Below are positions 10,894 through 22,101 of a stretch of 64,000 bases of DNA, in pieces. Source of the DNA: Nemophila menziesii (Eukaryota > Streptophyta > Magnoliopsida > Boraginales > Hydrophyllaceae); assembly GCA_029959085.1 (NCBI GenBank), contig JARWIR010000010.1:19923001-19987000 (forward strand), written 5' to 3'. The position numbers and the translations under genes were made by a program. The notes beneath the pieces are model-generated. The model did no database searches. It worked only from the letters and a program-made list of their open reading frames with translations, and was not told where the DNA came from. Position 1 is the first letter of the stretch, and the number at the start of each line of letters is the position of its first letter.

Positions 10894-12122
10894 TTAGCAG
10901 TAGACGGCGCGGCTCGAGGGAGAGACAGGGGGATCAAGCTGCTCCTGTCTATATTCCCTCCTGCATCGATTAATCATCTCGATGGCGTTAGCCATATGCT
11001 CCTGGATCGCATCCCTAGAGGGGCGGGTACTCGCTGTAGAGGTAGATGATCGAGAGGCGTTATCTTGCATAGGTTCCTTGCCGATAGAGACAAGGAACTC
11101 ATTCAGCGACCGCACTATCCACTAGTAGTCCCTCAACATCTTTTCGCTGACTGGATCGGAAGTATTCGAACTCGTCGTCCTCTGCGATGGTGGGTGTCCA
11201 ACTCCCGGGATCCAATTACGGGTCCCGCTTCCTAATCCTATACTCGCCGCCTCCAACACAGCGTCAACATGCTCTTGCTCTGATAAGCTTGGGGTAGACG
11301 AACAATCTCCACTCTGAGTCTGGGATTCCCGCACTCGGGTTTCAAGAATGTCCCTCAACGCCGCCTATAAAGTAAAAAAGATATTAATAAATTATTTTGG
11401 ATTAAAAAAGTTTAAGTTTTATAAAAAACTTACATCCGATCGCTCGTATTCTCTGCTCCTCCACCTGTTTTTTTCTCGTTAAGTCCTATTTAGAAAAAGA
11501 ACCTTCCAATACGTGGTAGTGGAAAATTCTCATTAGTAGGTGGCACAGATTCCTCCCCCGGTGTCAAACGACGGGTCCTACTAGTACTCCCCTCCCCATG
11601 TTTCAGTCAATAAGTCAATTAGTCAAACAATCAAATAACATGATATGAATTGTTCAAATAAAGATAGTACCTCTGGAGCTATCAATGAATATCTCGGGTG
11701 TCTGGTCATCTGGAATCACCCGACTCTCATAATACTCGGTCATCGTACAGTTTTTGTGGTCGGTATATCCTATTCTGCAGTTGTTGTTTATCATACGTTG
11801 GATGTGCGGCCAATCAGGACGAGCCTCCCACTCCTCGACTAAAAAGAAGTCCTATTAACAATTTTAATAAATAAAATATAAGTGTATATTTAGTTCATGA
11901 ATTAAAAAAATAAAAGTTTAAGTTAATTACCCTAAGGCGCCGCCATATCGGACGGTGGTTATCGCCGGGAACTTTACTCCAGTTTTTGTAATATAAGGGA
12001 ACCTTCTCTCGAATGGTCTGGTTCATCACATGAGTCATGTGGTGGGGATAGGGACCCACCGGGATCCAAGTCCTGTCCGATGAGGAGAACTCCATGGGAA
12101 GTCGTCCTCCGTTTCTATCCAT
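10894..12122 (-). pseudogene. CACTA second gene (plant Ptta/En/Spm-type protein), exons
   Basis: Exon 1 (12122 down to about 11932) reads RTWIPVGPYPHHMTHVMNQT and YYKNWSKVPGDNHRPIWRRL, then a GT donor. Exon 2 (11851-11671) continues in frame with FFLVEEWEARPDWPHIQRM and EYYESRVIPDDQTPEIFID, then GT. Downstream pieces (11122-11358 and 10894-11115) carry EQEHVDAVLEAASIGLGSG and NWIPGVGHP, then an NAIEMINRCRREY helix. This layout is that of the non-catalytic plant transposase-family protein (Ptta/En/Spm) that accompanies TNPD in CACTA elements. The middle exons (about 11440-11590) are unclear, and a TAG separates the last two pieces. It carries no transposase catalytic domain. Confidence 0.7.
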
Positions 12123-13286
12123 CGCCTTAGTGATTGAGGCGAGAGTAATCTTGCCCCTTTTCTTTCTGTTGCCTGTTTTAAAATACGATTAAATTTGCAA
12201 TTTTTCTATTTGAAGTTTAAAAAAATAATAACATTGAGCATTACATCCCCCGGTAGGAATATTCAGATTCCTAGTGGGGTCTTGACAATTACCATCTCCA
12301 GCATGACCCCGTGCTACCTCTCTCATTTGTAAAGTACAAATTTACCCCTACATTATTTAAAATGACTAAAATACCCCTAAGTATTTATTTTTTAAATTTG
12401 TTTTATTAACTAAACCATCTAAAATTACTTTTAGGCACATATCTTTTTGTAAAAGTCCATATTTACCCCTACATTAATTAAATTAAAATACCCCTAAGTA
12501 TTTATTTATTATTTTTTATTAACTAAACTATCTAAAATTACTTTTAGGCAGCTGACTTTTTCTAAAAGTCATAATTTACCCCTACATTATTTAAAATGAC
12601 TAAAATACCCCTAAATTCCTAAAATTGAAACAATTACAACAAATTAAAAATCCCAATAATTCAACAAATTCCATAAATTCACAAACAAAACACAATATCC
12701 TAAATTCCAAAACACTCCAATTTAATTTACAAAATTCTCCAAAAAATAATTTCATACAGTTTCAAGTTTTTTGCCTAAAGTAGTTGTTTTCACCTATTTA
12801 ATAAAGTCAATAATAATCTAAAATCAACTATTATATTCGGAATCTAAGAACTACACCATATATGGAAGAATTTTAATATTAAAAAAATTGAAAGATAGTT
12901 TAAAAGTTGGATAACATACCTTTATTTCCGAGAAATTGGGTGTTTGAGATGGTGTATAATCACTACAAAGCTTGCACAATACCAGAAACATTGTGGTAGT
13001 TTCGAAAATTAAAAAAAAAATTGAAGGAATTTTTTTTTGGAAAAACGTGTTGAATCTTACCTTGATAATGGTATTTGAGTTGTTGTTGATGCTCTACTAT
13101 GATCGGCGGTGTTTTGGTTGGTGTTTTAGATCCGGAAATGAGGTGGGTGTGTGGAGGTGTTTTAATGGTGTGATGTTGGAGTGGGGAAGAAAAGGGGCTC
13201 GGCGGGGTTTTGTATATTCCAGAAAGAGCTTTAGCGAGGACAAGGTTCTCGCTAAAGGCTCTTTTGTAAAACTTTTGGGAATTTAT

Positions 13287-13402
13287 CTTTCGCGATAACA
13301 AGTTTCTCGCTAAAGACTTATGGTCTTTTGCGACGGGTTCTTCATGAAGAACCCCTCGCGAAAGACCATAAATCTTTAGCAAGAAACTTGTTCTCGCGAA
13401 AG
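13287..13402. repeat. long hairpin, 58-bp arms, near-perfect
   Basis: The sequence folds on the palindrome TTCATGAA (13341-13348). Arms include AACAAGTTTCTCGCTAAAGA on the left and its near-complement on the right, with few mismatches over about 58 bp. It contains several CTTTCGCGA-type motifs typical of the subterminal CACTA motifs nearby. Transcribed in either direction it would form a strong stem. Confidence 0.85.
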
Positions 13403-13580
13403 CTCTTTAACAGTTTTTTTCTAACACAACATTTTTATTTATGATATATATTTATAAATACCTACTTCTATACTTGCAACTTTTGGACAGTTAAAAAGTG
13501 CTAGTAAGTGTTCAATACCAACGTTGTTTCTAATTGGATATTAGCTTTATTATTATTACTATTGTATCTAATAAAACAAC

Positions 13581-13957
13581 AGTCAAATGTAGGTGTTTAG
13601 TGTATTTGGTCAACTATTAGAGTCAAATATGGTTGTTTAGTGTATTTGGTCAACGATTAGAGTCAAGTGTAGGTGTGTAGTGTATTTGGTCAACTATTTG
13701 AGACAAATGTAGGTGTTTAGTGTATTTGGAAAACTATTAGAGTCAAAGGTAGGTGTTTAGTGTATTTGGTCAACTATTAGAGTCAAATATGGTTGTTTAG
13801 TGTATTTGGTCAACTATTAGAGTCGAATGTAGGTGTTTAGTGTATCTGATCAACAATTAGAGTCAAATGTAGTTGTTTAGTGTATTTGGTCAACTATTAG
13901 AGTCAAATGTAGGTGTTTAGTGTATTTGGTCAACTACTAAAGTCAAATGTAGGTGTA
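13581..13957. repeat. 40-bp minisatellite, about 9 copies
   Basis: Direct repeats of a 40-bp unit containing AGTCAAATGTAGGTGTTTAG and TGTATTTGGTCAACTATTAG. It is clearly related to the 41-bp repeats at 437-841 and 57805-58209. It ends inside the transposase fragment to its right. The stretch 13403-13580 to its left is AT-rich and shows no gene. Confidence 0.9.
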
Positions 13958-14367
13958 TCCCATGCCTAAACTTTTCAACTTCTTGTTGCAATCCGCATAT
14001 GACTCGGGTAAGTTATCAGGTTCAGGCAAAACACGACCCAACAATTGAAGAAGCTCGGTAAACGAGGTGTTCGTCCACTTATTCTTCAGTTTCACATGCA
14101 TTAACTTTGCAATGATATTCAAAGAACTCATCTTAGTATAACCAAGGTACAAATCTCCATTTCCTTGAACAACGCGTTAAAAGACCCACGACCAGTACCA
14201 CTACCATTCACGTCACGCATATCGGTGTCACCGGAATACCTGCCAGTTTCAAACTTGGGGCCCAAATCATGAATTACATTACCCATTATGTTCACTTCAA
14301 TTGGTTCATCGTCGGGAATAACAATTACTTTACCGTGTTTCGTCCGCACATCATACGATGAATCCAT
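13943..14367 (-). pseudogene. N-terminal fragment of a CACTA TNPD-type transposase
   Basis: Two overlapping open stretches in different frames. The upstream one (14128-14367) contains FETGRYSGDTDMRD and SFNALFKEMEICTLV. The other (13943-14152) contains LGYTKMSSLNIIAKLMHVKL, KWTNTSFTELLQLLGRVLPE and LPESYADCNKKLKSLGMGY. The second matches the family pattern in TNPD/Tnp2 transposases just before their catalytic region: a Leu/Lys-rich segment, KW.N.SF..LL..L, a LP.S stretch and a LG.GY end. A shift near 14140 joins them, and the minisatellite cuts off the rest. No catalytic domain is present. The fragment could belong to the same CACTA insertion as 10256-13402 or to a neighbour. Confidence 0.65.
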
Positions 14368-14984
14368 ACCCCATTGAAAAAAATGAGCTTGAACGTCATC
14401 GATTAAAAAAATTCGATTATTATAGCAATGATTACATGACAGAAACTTTACCGACTCGATCCCCTACTTTCCTCGCAAATTCAATAATTCCTAATATACC
14501 ATTGATGTATTTGATCAAACCCTATTCGTTAATTTAATCCAACTCTTGTCTATTTGAGGGTTCATTATCTAAAATTCAATAAACCACTAGTTATTATTTC
14601 AAATTATAAGATTATAACAAATTAATAAAAATGCACCTATATTTTAAGAACGCATACAATTTTAAGAAATAAAATATATTTCTCTATTATTCAAGTTTCT
14701 AAAGCAAATTTCAATACCATATCTAGTACATCCAACCTAATGAAAGGATTTCAAAAAAATTATATTGTGGTTTCTGATGGTACAAATATTTTAATAAGAA
14801 ATGCCCTATATTTTAGTGGATAAAAAAAATCTACTAAGCTTTAAGAATATTCGAGAAAATAGGTATCACATCGAAACCATGTACAAAAATAATTAAGAAT
14901 ATCTCTATGTTACATCGTTTAATTCTGGTAAAAAAAATCGTTGGAAAAATTACCAGTATTATCTTTAGAATTATATTACAGAAA
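14368..14984. other. AT-rich stretch without recognisable gene
   Basis: About 600 bp of AT-rich DNA between the CACTA transposase fragment and the copia element. It may be the decayed gag part of the copia element, because the pre-integrase motif follows directly, but I see no gag motif in any frame. Confidence 0.4.
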
Positions 14985-17700
14985 TATGAATCCTAAAATG
15001 TGGTAACCCATAGATTACCTAACCCAAGGATTTTGTGGCATGATCGCCTAGGTCATCCGGGTAACACAATGATGAGGAAAATGATTCAAAATTCTCATGG
15101 ACACCCTTTAAAGAACAAAAAATTATCCTAACTATCGAATTATCGTGTACTTCTTATGCCTAAGGAAAACTAATATTTAGGACATTCCCTACTAATATTA
15201 TAACTGAAACTCCCTCTTTCTCGGAGAAAATTCAAGGAAATGTGGGCCTATTTTTTCATCTTGCGGACCATTTCGATACTTTATGGTTTTAATTGATACT
15301 TCAACACGTTGGTCACATGTGAGTTTGTTATCAACTTGTAATACTGCGTTTTCAAAACTTCTTGCAAAGATGATTCGAATACGTGCACAGTTTCAGTTTC
15401 AGGATTTTACAATCAAGAAAATCTGTCTTCATAATGAAGGAGAATTTACATCCCAAACTTTTAATGACTACTGTGTATGTATTAGTATAACCGCTGAGCA
15501 TCATGTGGCACATGTACATACACAAAATGGTTTAGCAGATCTTTTATTAAATGACTGCAGTTGATTCCTAGACCATTACTTATGAGAACTAAGTTCCCTA
15601 GAATGTATCATCTCTATCTTGTTTCGATCCTTGCACAAAGTAATCTGAACAAGAAGTTCAGAAAATTATACATTTTTAGAATATTGCTAGTCAGCTTCCA
15701 GATGTATTCACTGATACAAGGAGAGTGACTAAGTCACATATACGAGCTGAAAATGCTCCTACTCGAATTGATATTCCAAAAGAGCAATTAACTAGCGGAT
15801 GAGAAAATGATTTGAACGCACACATAAAGCGTGGTAGAAATATTAGTTCCAAAGACAAAATTCTATGAAAAAAAAATAACAAAATAAGAGGGATGTCAAC
15901 TCGGAGATCGTTAACAATCCTGTAAATAACACAATTTATGAAATAGTTGAAATGGAAACTTCATCTGAGACTCAAACACTTGAAAATTTAAATATTGATT
16001 ATGAAGAGATCTCGTTGAACTATGTCGCTACGGGAATAAGATGAAACCAAAACAAAATCCATATTGATCACATATTCTCATATAAAGTTGCTATTCATTT
16101 GATGTATGAAAAAGAAGACATTAAACCAAAATCAGATCAAGAAGTCAATATAGAAATGATTGGCCAAAATGGAAAGACGAAATTCAGGCCAAATTAGACT
16201 CACTCGCATAACAAAAGGTTTTTGGACATATAGTCCAGACCCTTGAAAATGTTAGCCATGTAGGCTACAAATGGGTTTTCATACAAAATTGTAATGAAAA
16301 CAATGAGTTTGTAAGATACAAGGCATGACTTGTATCACAAGGTTTTTCACAAAGAAGTGGGATCGATTATGAAGAAACATATTCTCATATAATGGATGTG
16401 ATTATTCCTAGATTATTGCTTGGTTTGGCATTTATTGAAGGACTTCATATGCATCTGATCGATGTAGTAACAACTTACCTCTATCGATCACTCGATAGTG
16501 ACATTTTTATTAATATCCTACAAGGATTAAAAATGCCTGAAGCATATAGCGCATACCCATAGGAAAATTACTCAATAAAATTACAAAGATCCTTTTATAA
16601 ATTAAAACATTCTGGACGAATGTGGTATAATCGTCTTAGTACATACAATGTCAAAGAAGGCTGCAATCCCATTAGTCTATGTGTTTTCATTAAAAAAAAA
16701 CTGATTTTGGATTTGTTATTATTGAGGTCTACGTTGATGATCTAAGTCTAATAGGGTCTCTTCATGAGCTCACAATAGAAAAAACTTATTTATGCAAGGA
16801 TTTTGAGATGAAAGGTCTTGGTAAAAATAAAATTTAGTCTTGGCTTGCAAATCGAACATTCGATAGATAGAACTTTTGTCCGACAATCAACATATGTCGA
16901 AAAAATCATTAAGCGATTCAATATGGATAAATCTCATCCATTGAGTTCACCTATTGTTGTACGTTGACTCGATCCACAAAAGAAAAAAATTCGTCTTCGC
17001 GAAGATAACAAATAAATTATTTGCCCATAAGTATCATATCTTAGTGCAATTGGTGCATTGATTTATCTTTCTAACAACACTCTCCAACATTTCGTATAGT
17101 GTAAATTTTCTATCATGATACAGTTCAACACCAATAATGAGACATTGAAATGGCATTAAACACATACTTCGTTATATTTGCGAAAGTCACGATATGGATT
17201 GCTATATTCAAAACATCACAAATCCAAATTGATTGTTTATGCAGATGCTGGATGTTTATCTGACCCACATAAAGGAAGATCAAAAACTGGATATCTATTC
17301 ACCTTTGGGGGCACTTCTATCTCATAGCCCTCTACAAATTAAAGCAAACCATTGACACTACACCTTCAAATCATGTTGGGATACTTTCACGTCAAGAAAC
17401 AAGTCGAGAATGTGTGTGGTTAAGATCATTGACTCAACATATTCAAGGAGAATGCGACCTTTATACGAAGATAGTGCGGCTTGTATCGCTCAAGTCAAAG
17501 GAGGTTTCATCAAAGGTGACCAAACCAAGAACATCTCACCAAAGTTTTTCATGAAGTTTGATCAAGTGGCAATTTGGCTGATTTATTCATAAAGGTGTTA
17601 CCTATATCTACATTCAAGAAATTGAGTCACACGATTGACATGCGCCGACATCAAGACCTTCCCTGAGAGGATGATAAGAGGGGGAGACAAATACGCACTA
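14985..17700 (+). pseudogene. Ty1/copia pol remnant (integrase, RT, RNase H)
   Basis: The longest copia copy here. At about 15030 it reads ILWHDRLGHPGNTMMRK, the pre-integrase motif. At 15245-15564 there is integrase core sequence: CGPFRYFMVLIDTSTRWSH, then ICLHNEGEFTSQTFNDYC, with E where an acidic D is usual. A decayed linker follows (15570-16230). Then comes RT from HVGYKWVFIQ (16255) through YEETYSHIMD, IDVVTTYLYRSLDSD and YVDDLSLIG (about 16730), and RNase H with GRSKTGYLFTFGG (17280). Stops and shifts are frequent, so it is inactive. Gag and the 5' LTR are not seen. It leads into the LTR at 17863. Confidence 0.9.
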
Positions 17701-17862
17701 CACTCTTTTTCTTCATCACAGTTTTTTCTTATAGGTTTTCTCGATAAAGGTTTATAATGAAGTAGTTTTAGAATGCCTATATAGAAATGTTTTATTTAGT
17801 AAATTTTTTTTCCTACCAGGTTTTTTTAAAATAGTTTTAACAAAGTATATTCTTAGGGAGAA

Positions 17863-18193
17863 TGTTAGTAACCCGTTGTGTGAATATTCAGTCCAGCCCA
17901 TGACTTGTAGTCAAGCCCAAGACAAAGGTTAAGGTTACTTACATTCTATATAAATAGTGGTTATCTTCTCATTGTTATAATCAAACCCTAACCGCCGCTC
18001 CTATCAAACTATCCATTTTCAATATCCGTCATTTATATAATTTTCTTCTCATGGTCATCTATAATCTTTTTCTGTTTCATCTCTTCTCCATTTCTTCTCC
18101 CCGTACTGTGTTTCTCCTTGAATTTTAATTATTTCTATTCTATTCCACTTGATTCTTTTATATCTCAGATAGTTGGTCATGATATTTCAATCA
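17863..18193 (+). mobile_element. copia 3' LTR
   Basis: It begins TGTTAGTAACCCGTTGTGTG after the purine-rich CTTAGGGAGAA, with a TATA box (TATATAAATAG) near 17950. Its likely end is TTTCAATCA. It differs from the left-block LTR in many bases but is close to the array LTRs, so the array copies derive from this subtype. Confidence 0.65.
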
Positions 18194-18842
18194 TGTATTT
18201 GTGAAAAGGTAAATTTTAATAATTTTTATTTTATTTAATTACTTGTAGTTTTTCTTGTATGTTCTTTGTCAAAAAATTATATAGTATCCATAAAAAAGTT
18301 AATCTTTTAGATATTATATGTTCTTCTTTTACTTGTTATCTAATTTTAAAAAAACCATTATTATTCGTGACAGTGAGATCTTTTTTATATTTTGAAAATA
18401 ATTGATTATCTTGATCTTAACAATTTAAAAGTAATTTCATTAGCTCAACTGATATTTCTTTTAAAAGTTGTGATTTTTCTTTAAGATGATTTGATTCATT
18501 AATGTTCCCTTTTTTTGTAGTTCAATAAATGAATGGCTGTTGAAAATTACTTGAAACATGAAATATATAAATAAATGATAATTCAAAGTTAAAGTTTACT
18601 AATATGTAATATTTTTATGATCTGTATTTTTGCTTTTCTGTAACTAATTAATTTCCAGAGAACCGAAAAGGACACAAGCTATGTTGGAGATATAAAATTG
18701 TGATTATTAAGGAAATTGCTAAGGAAACATGTAAGATTATAATTAACTTAGTTATGTTGTTTGGACAGGGTCTAGAATTTTGACATTGTAAGGGATGAAG
18801 TAATCGGTCGACTTCGGGTAACCAATTTCATCTGAATGCAGC
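18194..18842 (+). pseudogene. ubiquitin-conjugating enzyme gene fragment, 5' part
   Basis: The same intron and exon layout as 2796-3479: intron from 18205, short exon after TTTCCAG (18658), intron, then the exon encoding FDIVRDEVIG. There is a 10-12 bp loss where the left copy has CATACATATCTAAAC. It stops at GAATGCAGC (18842), and from the next base the sequence continues with the same gene in reverse. Confidence 0.8.
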
Positions 18843-19078
18843 TTGTCTTCACCTTCCTTGTTTGTCTCCTTTACGAATTGCGAAGGCCACGAGACAGACA
18901 GAACACATTTGGGGGACTTTGAGGATAATCTGGAGGGAAAAGGACGTCAAAGAAGAAGAGACCATCGTGATAAGGAGTACCGGGGCACCAACAATTACAG
19001 CGCTCAACAAATCCATTCTTGTTTCAAACACTCATTTAGAAGATTTTTCTCAAGTATCTCCCATTCCTTGGAGATGTA
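18843..19078 (-). pseudogene. ubiquitin-conjugating enzyme exon, inverted
   Basis: Read on the minus strand this gives EWEILEKNL-like sequence, then MDLLSAVIVGAP and PPDYPQSPPNVFCLSRGLR. YP..PP.V.....GLR is the E2 motif that precedes the catalytic Cys, so this copy extends a little further into the fold than the left-block copy. After GLR the family match ends. Small shifts break the frame. In the copy at 25720-26022 the same exon is in forward orientation, so this segment has flipped. Confidence 0.8.
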
Positions 19079-19085
19079 TTGAATA

Positions 19086-19451
19086 CCCTATAATATATTA
19101 ACTTCAATAAAAAAATTAATATCTGAATTAAATACATCTCTCTTAATATATATTACTATACTTTTCATAATCTTTATTTACAAATTCCCCGTCCTTTCCG
19201 AATTTCCAAATTTAGTAATACAAAGTTCAGTAAAAGTTTAGTAACCTGTTATTAACATTTAACACTACTCTACTTCTCATAGTCTTACCGAATTTCCAAA
19301 TCTAGTAAACATAAAGTGCAGTAATTTGTTGTCAAATTACTAAAGTTTTTAGTAAACTGTTAACATTAACACTATACTTTCCATCTATAATCTTTATCTC
19401 CATATTCTCGTCTTTCAGAATTTCCAATTGCAAGCAAAGAAACAACTACAT
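19086..19451 (-). repeat. inverted copy of the segment at 26481-26848
   Basis: About 365 bp of AT-rich DNA that reads as the reverse complement of 26481-26848; for example AATTTCCAAATCTAGTAAAC here and its complement there. No coding potential. It is flipped relative to the neighbouring MITE and ndhJ, which keep the same orientation in both places. Confidence 0.85.
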
Positions 19452-19599
19452 TTTGAAAAAACTCTTCCAATATTGAATGATCCAATATTCACATCACGTT
19501 CGATTATTATGAGAAAACACATGTCTTTAGATCAATTAGCTAGTTATTTTGTAAGTTTAAAACATGGGGTTCATCCAATATTGGATGGAAGAATTTTCC
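19452..19599 (-). mobile_element. palindrome-ended MITE, minus orientation
   Basis: Read on the minus strand it goes from GGAAAATTCTTCCATCC through CATGTTTTAAACTTACA and GACATGTGTTTT to an end with CAATATTGG. Both ends carry the ATCCAATATTGGAT palindrome, slightly mutated at 19470. It pairs as an inverted repeat with the plus copy at 19761-19942. The 160 bp between them show nothing recognisable. Confidence 0.65.
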
Positions 19600-19760
19600 T
19601 ATATTTTAATACTTTGACAACGCCCATTTAACTACTCAGACTGGAAATTATGATCAAACATTCATTTATCAACCGTCATCTACTTCAGAGATTCTTACTG
19701 GAACTTTTTTCCAAATACAAAAGTTCAACATCTTCGCACGAATTAGTGGATTAAACCGAA

Positions 19761-19942
19761 GGAAAATTCTTCCATCCAATATTGGATGATCCTACACCAA
19801 TTATCTTCATACACATACCCCATGTTTTAAACTTACAAAAGTAACTTATTTATTAATCTAATGACATGTGTTTTGTTATAATAATCCATGGCTGCTATAT
19901 AAATATTGGACCATCCAATATTGGATGGAAGTCTTACCCTAA
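19761..19942 (+). mobile_element. palindrome-ended MITE upstream of ndhJ copy 1
   Basis: About 180 bp, running from GGAAAATTCTTCCATCC to GGATGGAAGTCTTACCCTAA, with CCATCCAATATTGGATGG-type palindromes near both ends. The ends are inverted repeats of each other. In the BAH-type units only the right part (from TAATTTATCTAATGACATG) is kept. Confidence 0.65.
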
Positions 19943-20043
19943 ACAGAATTCCTTTGTACAGAATAATAAGTCTCAGGTCAATCTTCATAAATTTCGTAGT
20001 AAACGTTACTTGTACAAATCAATATGAGGTAGAGATAAAAAAC

Positions 20044-20544
20044 ATGCAAGGTCGTTTGTCTGCTTGGCTAGTCAAGCATGGTCTAATTCATAGATCTTTG
20101 GGCTTTGATTACCAAGGAATGGAGACTTTACAAATAAAGCACTAGATTAATGGCACTGCATTGCTGCCATTTTATATGTATGTGGTTACAACTATCTACG
20201 TTGCCTATGATGTAGCACCTGACGGATTGTTCGCTAGTGTCTATCATCTTACGAGAATAGAGTATAGCGTGGATCAACCAGAAGAGGTATGCATAAAAGT
20301 GGATCAACCAGAAGAGGTATGCATAAAAGCGTTTGCCTCAAGGAGGAATCCGAGAATTCCATCTGTTTTCCGGGTTTGGAAAATTATCGATTTTCAAGAA
20401 CGAGAATCTTATGATATTTTGGGAATCTTTTACGATAATCATCCACGGTTGAAACGTATCATAATGCCTGAAAGTTGGATAGGATGGCCCCTACGCAAGG
20501 ATTATATTGCTCCCAATTTTTATGAAATACAAAATGCTCATTGA
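20044..20544 (+). pseudogene. ndhJ: plastid ndhJ pseudogene, copy 1 (nuclear plastid insert)
   Basis: It translates to subunit J of the plastid NAD(P)H dehydrogenase complex: [20 protein letters not shown] at the start; YHLTRIEY and DQPEEVCIK in the middle; [20 protein letters not shown], then [20 protein letters not shown] and the stop at the end. It alone keeps the ATG; the other copies have ACG. After NYLR-like sequence (CTACGTTGCC, about 20198) the frame shifts, because about 8 nt present in the plastid gene are missing. The 30-bp segment encoding [10 protein letters not shown] is present twice. The end coincides with the normal ndhJ stop. Nearby sequence is nuclear transposon DNA, so this is a plastid insert, not plastid DNA. 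It cannot encode the subunit. Confidence 0.92.
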
Positions 20545-21266
20545 ATGATAAGAAACTAGTTTCCACTGATACAATTTTGAATTTAAGGATTGTACGCTCT
20601 GTTCTAGAAACATAATAATAACCCTAAATACTTTTTTTAATTGCAAAAAAATCATTATACTTTAAAAAAATTATAATTTAGTCCTTTTAATTTTTTTAAT
20701 ATTTCTAACACTAAATTAATCAAAAATTACATATTAGTCCTTATAAGTACTTTAAATATTTTTAAAATTGCAACTAAGTCCTTATATTTTTAAAAAACAT
20801 AATAATAACCCTATATAATTTTTTAGCAATAATTTTCGTCACAACTAATCTAGAACTAATCAATGTAAAATTAAATCACAATTAAATTTTCATCCCAAAA
20901 ATTTAAAAACAATTTTTTAGATCTGATTTTCCATAAAATCCAAAATTAAGATGTTTTTAACCCAATAAAACTACTAATCAAACGTAAATAAAATCTATGT
21001 CAAAAAAAAAAACCTAAATAACATCACCTAGATTCGGAAATCATCATATATGAATTACAAATCATAATTTTTCATCCAAGAATCAAAAAAACCAATTTTT
21101 AGCTATAATTTCACATAAATTCCACAATTATAATGTTTTTAACCCAATAAAACTATTAATCAACCTAAAATAACACCTCCAAATTCAGAATAATCATATC
21201 TTAATTACAAATCACAAATTTTGCATTAAATAAAATGGAATTTAAAACCAAAAATTCATACCTTTT
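20545..21266. repeat. AT-rich spacer of the array unit
   Basis: About 700 bp of very AT-rich DNA, repeated after every full ndhJ copy. It has characteristic pieces AACATAATAATAACCCTA (twice), TTTTTAACCCAATAAAACTA (twice) and a right end TTCATACCTTTTAC. No coding potential. The array end at 57067-57100 shows the right end running on into what looks like a CACTA first exon, so the spacer may be CACTA-derived. Confidence 0.6.
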
Positions 21267-21852
21267 ACCAAACCAAGAACATCTCACCAAAGTTTTTCAT
21301 GAAGTTTGATCAAGTGGCAATTTGGCTGATTTATTCATAAAGGTGGTACCTATATCTACATTCAAGAAATTGAGACACACGATTGACATGTGCCGACATC
21401 AAGACCTTACTGAGATGATGATAAGAGGGGGAGACAAATACGCACTACACTCTTTTTCTTCATCACAGTTTTTTTATAGGTTTTCTCGATAAAGGTTTAT
21501 AATGAGGTAGTTTTATAATGCCTATATAAAAATGTTTTATTCAGTAAATTCTTTTTCCTACTAGGTTTTTTAAAATGGTTTTAACAAAGTATATTCTTAG
21601 GGAGAATGTTAGTAACCCGTTGTGTGAATATTCAGTCCAGCTCATGACTTGTAGTCAAGCCCAAGACAAAGGTTAAGGTTACTTATATTCTATATAAATA
21701 GTGGTTATCCTCTCATTGTTATAATCAAACCCTAACCGCCGCTCCTATCAAAATATACATTTACAATAGCCGTCATTTATATAATTTTCTTCTCATGGTC
21801 ATCTATAATTTTTTTTTACTTCATCTCTTCTCCATTTCTTCTCCCCGTACTT
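21267..21852 (+). mobile_element. copia pol end and LTR, unit 1
   Basis: It starts inside the RNase H tail (ACCAAACCAAGAACATCTC), passes AGAGGGGGAG, and the LTR begins TGTTAG at 21607. Here the LTR is cut after CTTCTCCCCGTAC, and the sequence jumps to TTTGTCAAAAAATT, removing its 3' end and the splice-donor region. A TATA box is kept. Confidence 0.75.
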
Positions 21853-22101
21853 TGTCAAAAAATTATATAGTATCCATAAAAAAGTTATTCTTTTAGATAT
21901 TATATGCTATTTTTTTACTTGTTATCTAATTTAAAAAACCCATTATTATTTATGATAGTGAGATCTTTTTTATATTTTGAAAATGATTGATTATCTTGAT
22001 ATTAACAATTTAAGAGTAATTTCATTAGCTCAACTGATATCTCTTTTAAAGGTTGTGATTTTTCTTTAAGATGATTTGATTCATTAATGTTCCCTTTTTT
22101 T

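Larger units (their letters stand above)
10256..13402 (-). mobile_element. CACTA (En/Spm) element piece, minus strand
   Basis: It starts with CACTACTACACGTAATC, a CACTA-type terminus. It is followed by subterminal motifs such as TTTCGCGAGGACA and CGTCGCTAAAG up to about 10600, and similar motifs return at 13210-13402. Between them are exons of the second CACTA gene on the minus strand. From 12300 to 12960 there is AT-rich, gene-free DNA with three imperfect copies of AAATTTACCCCTACATTA-like sequence. From 12960 to 13200 there may be an untranslated first exon. I could not find the opposite terminus (TAGTGTAGTG-like), so that end is truncated or rearranged. The insertion point matches the sequence near 26265 (AATTAATACCCTA). 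Confidence 0.75.

Noticed and set aside
20161..20544. Functional ndhJ or mitochondrial nad9 gene
   Set aside because: The protein matches plastid ndhJ over its whole length but has a frameshift, an internal duplication and, in most copies, stops. nad9 would show different N- and C-termini.
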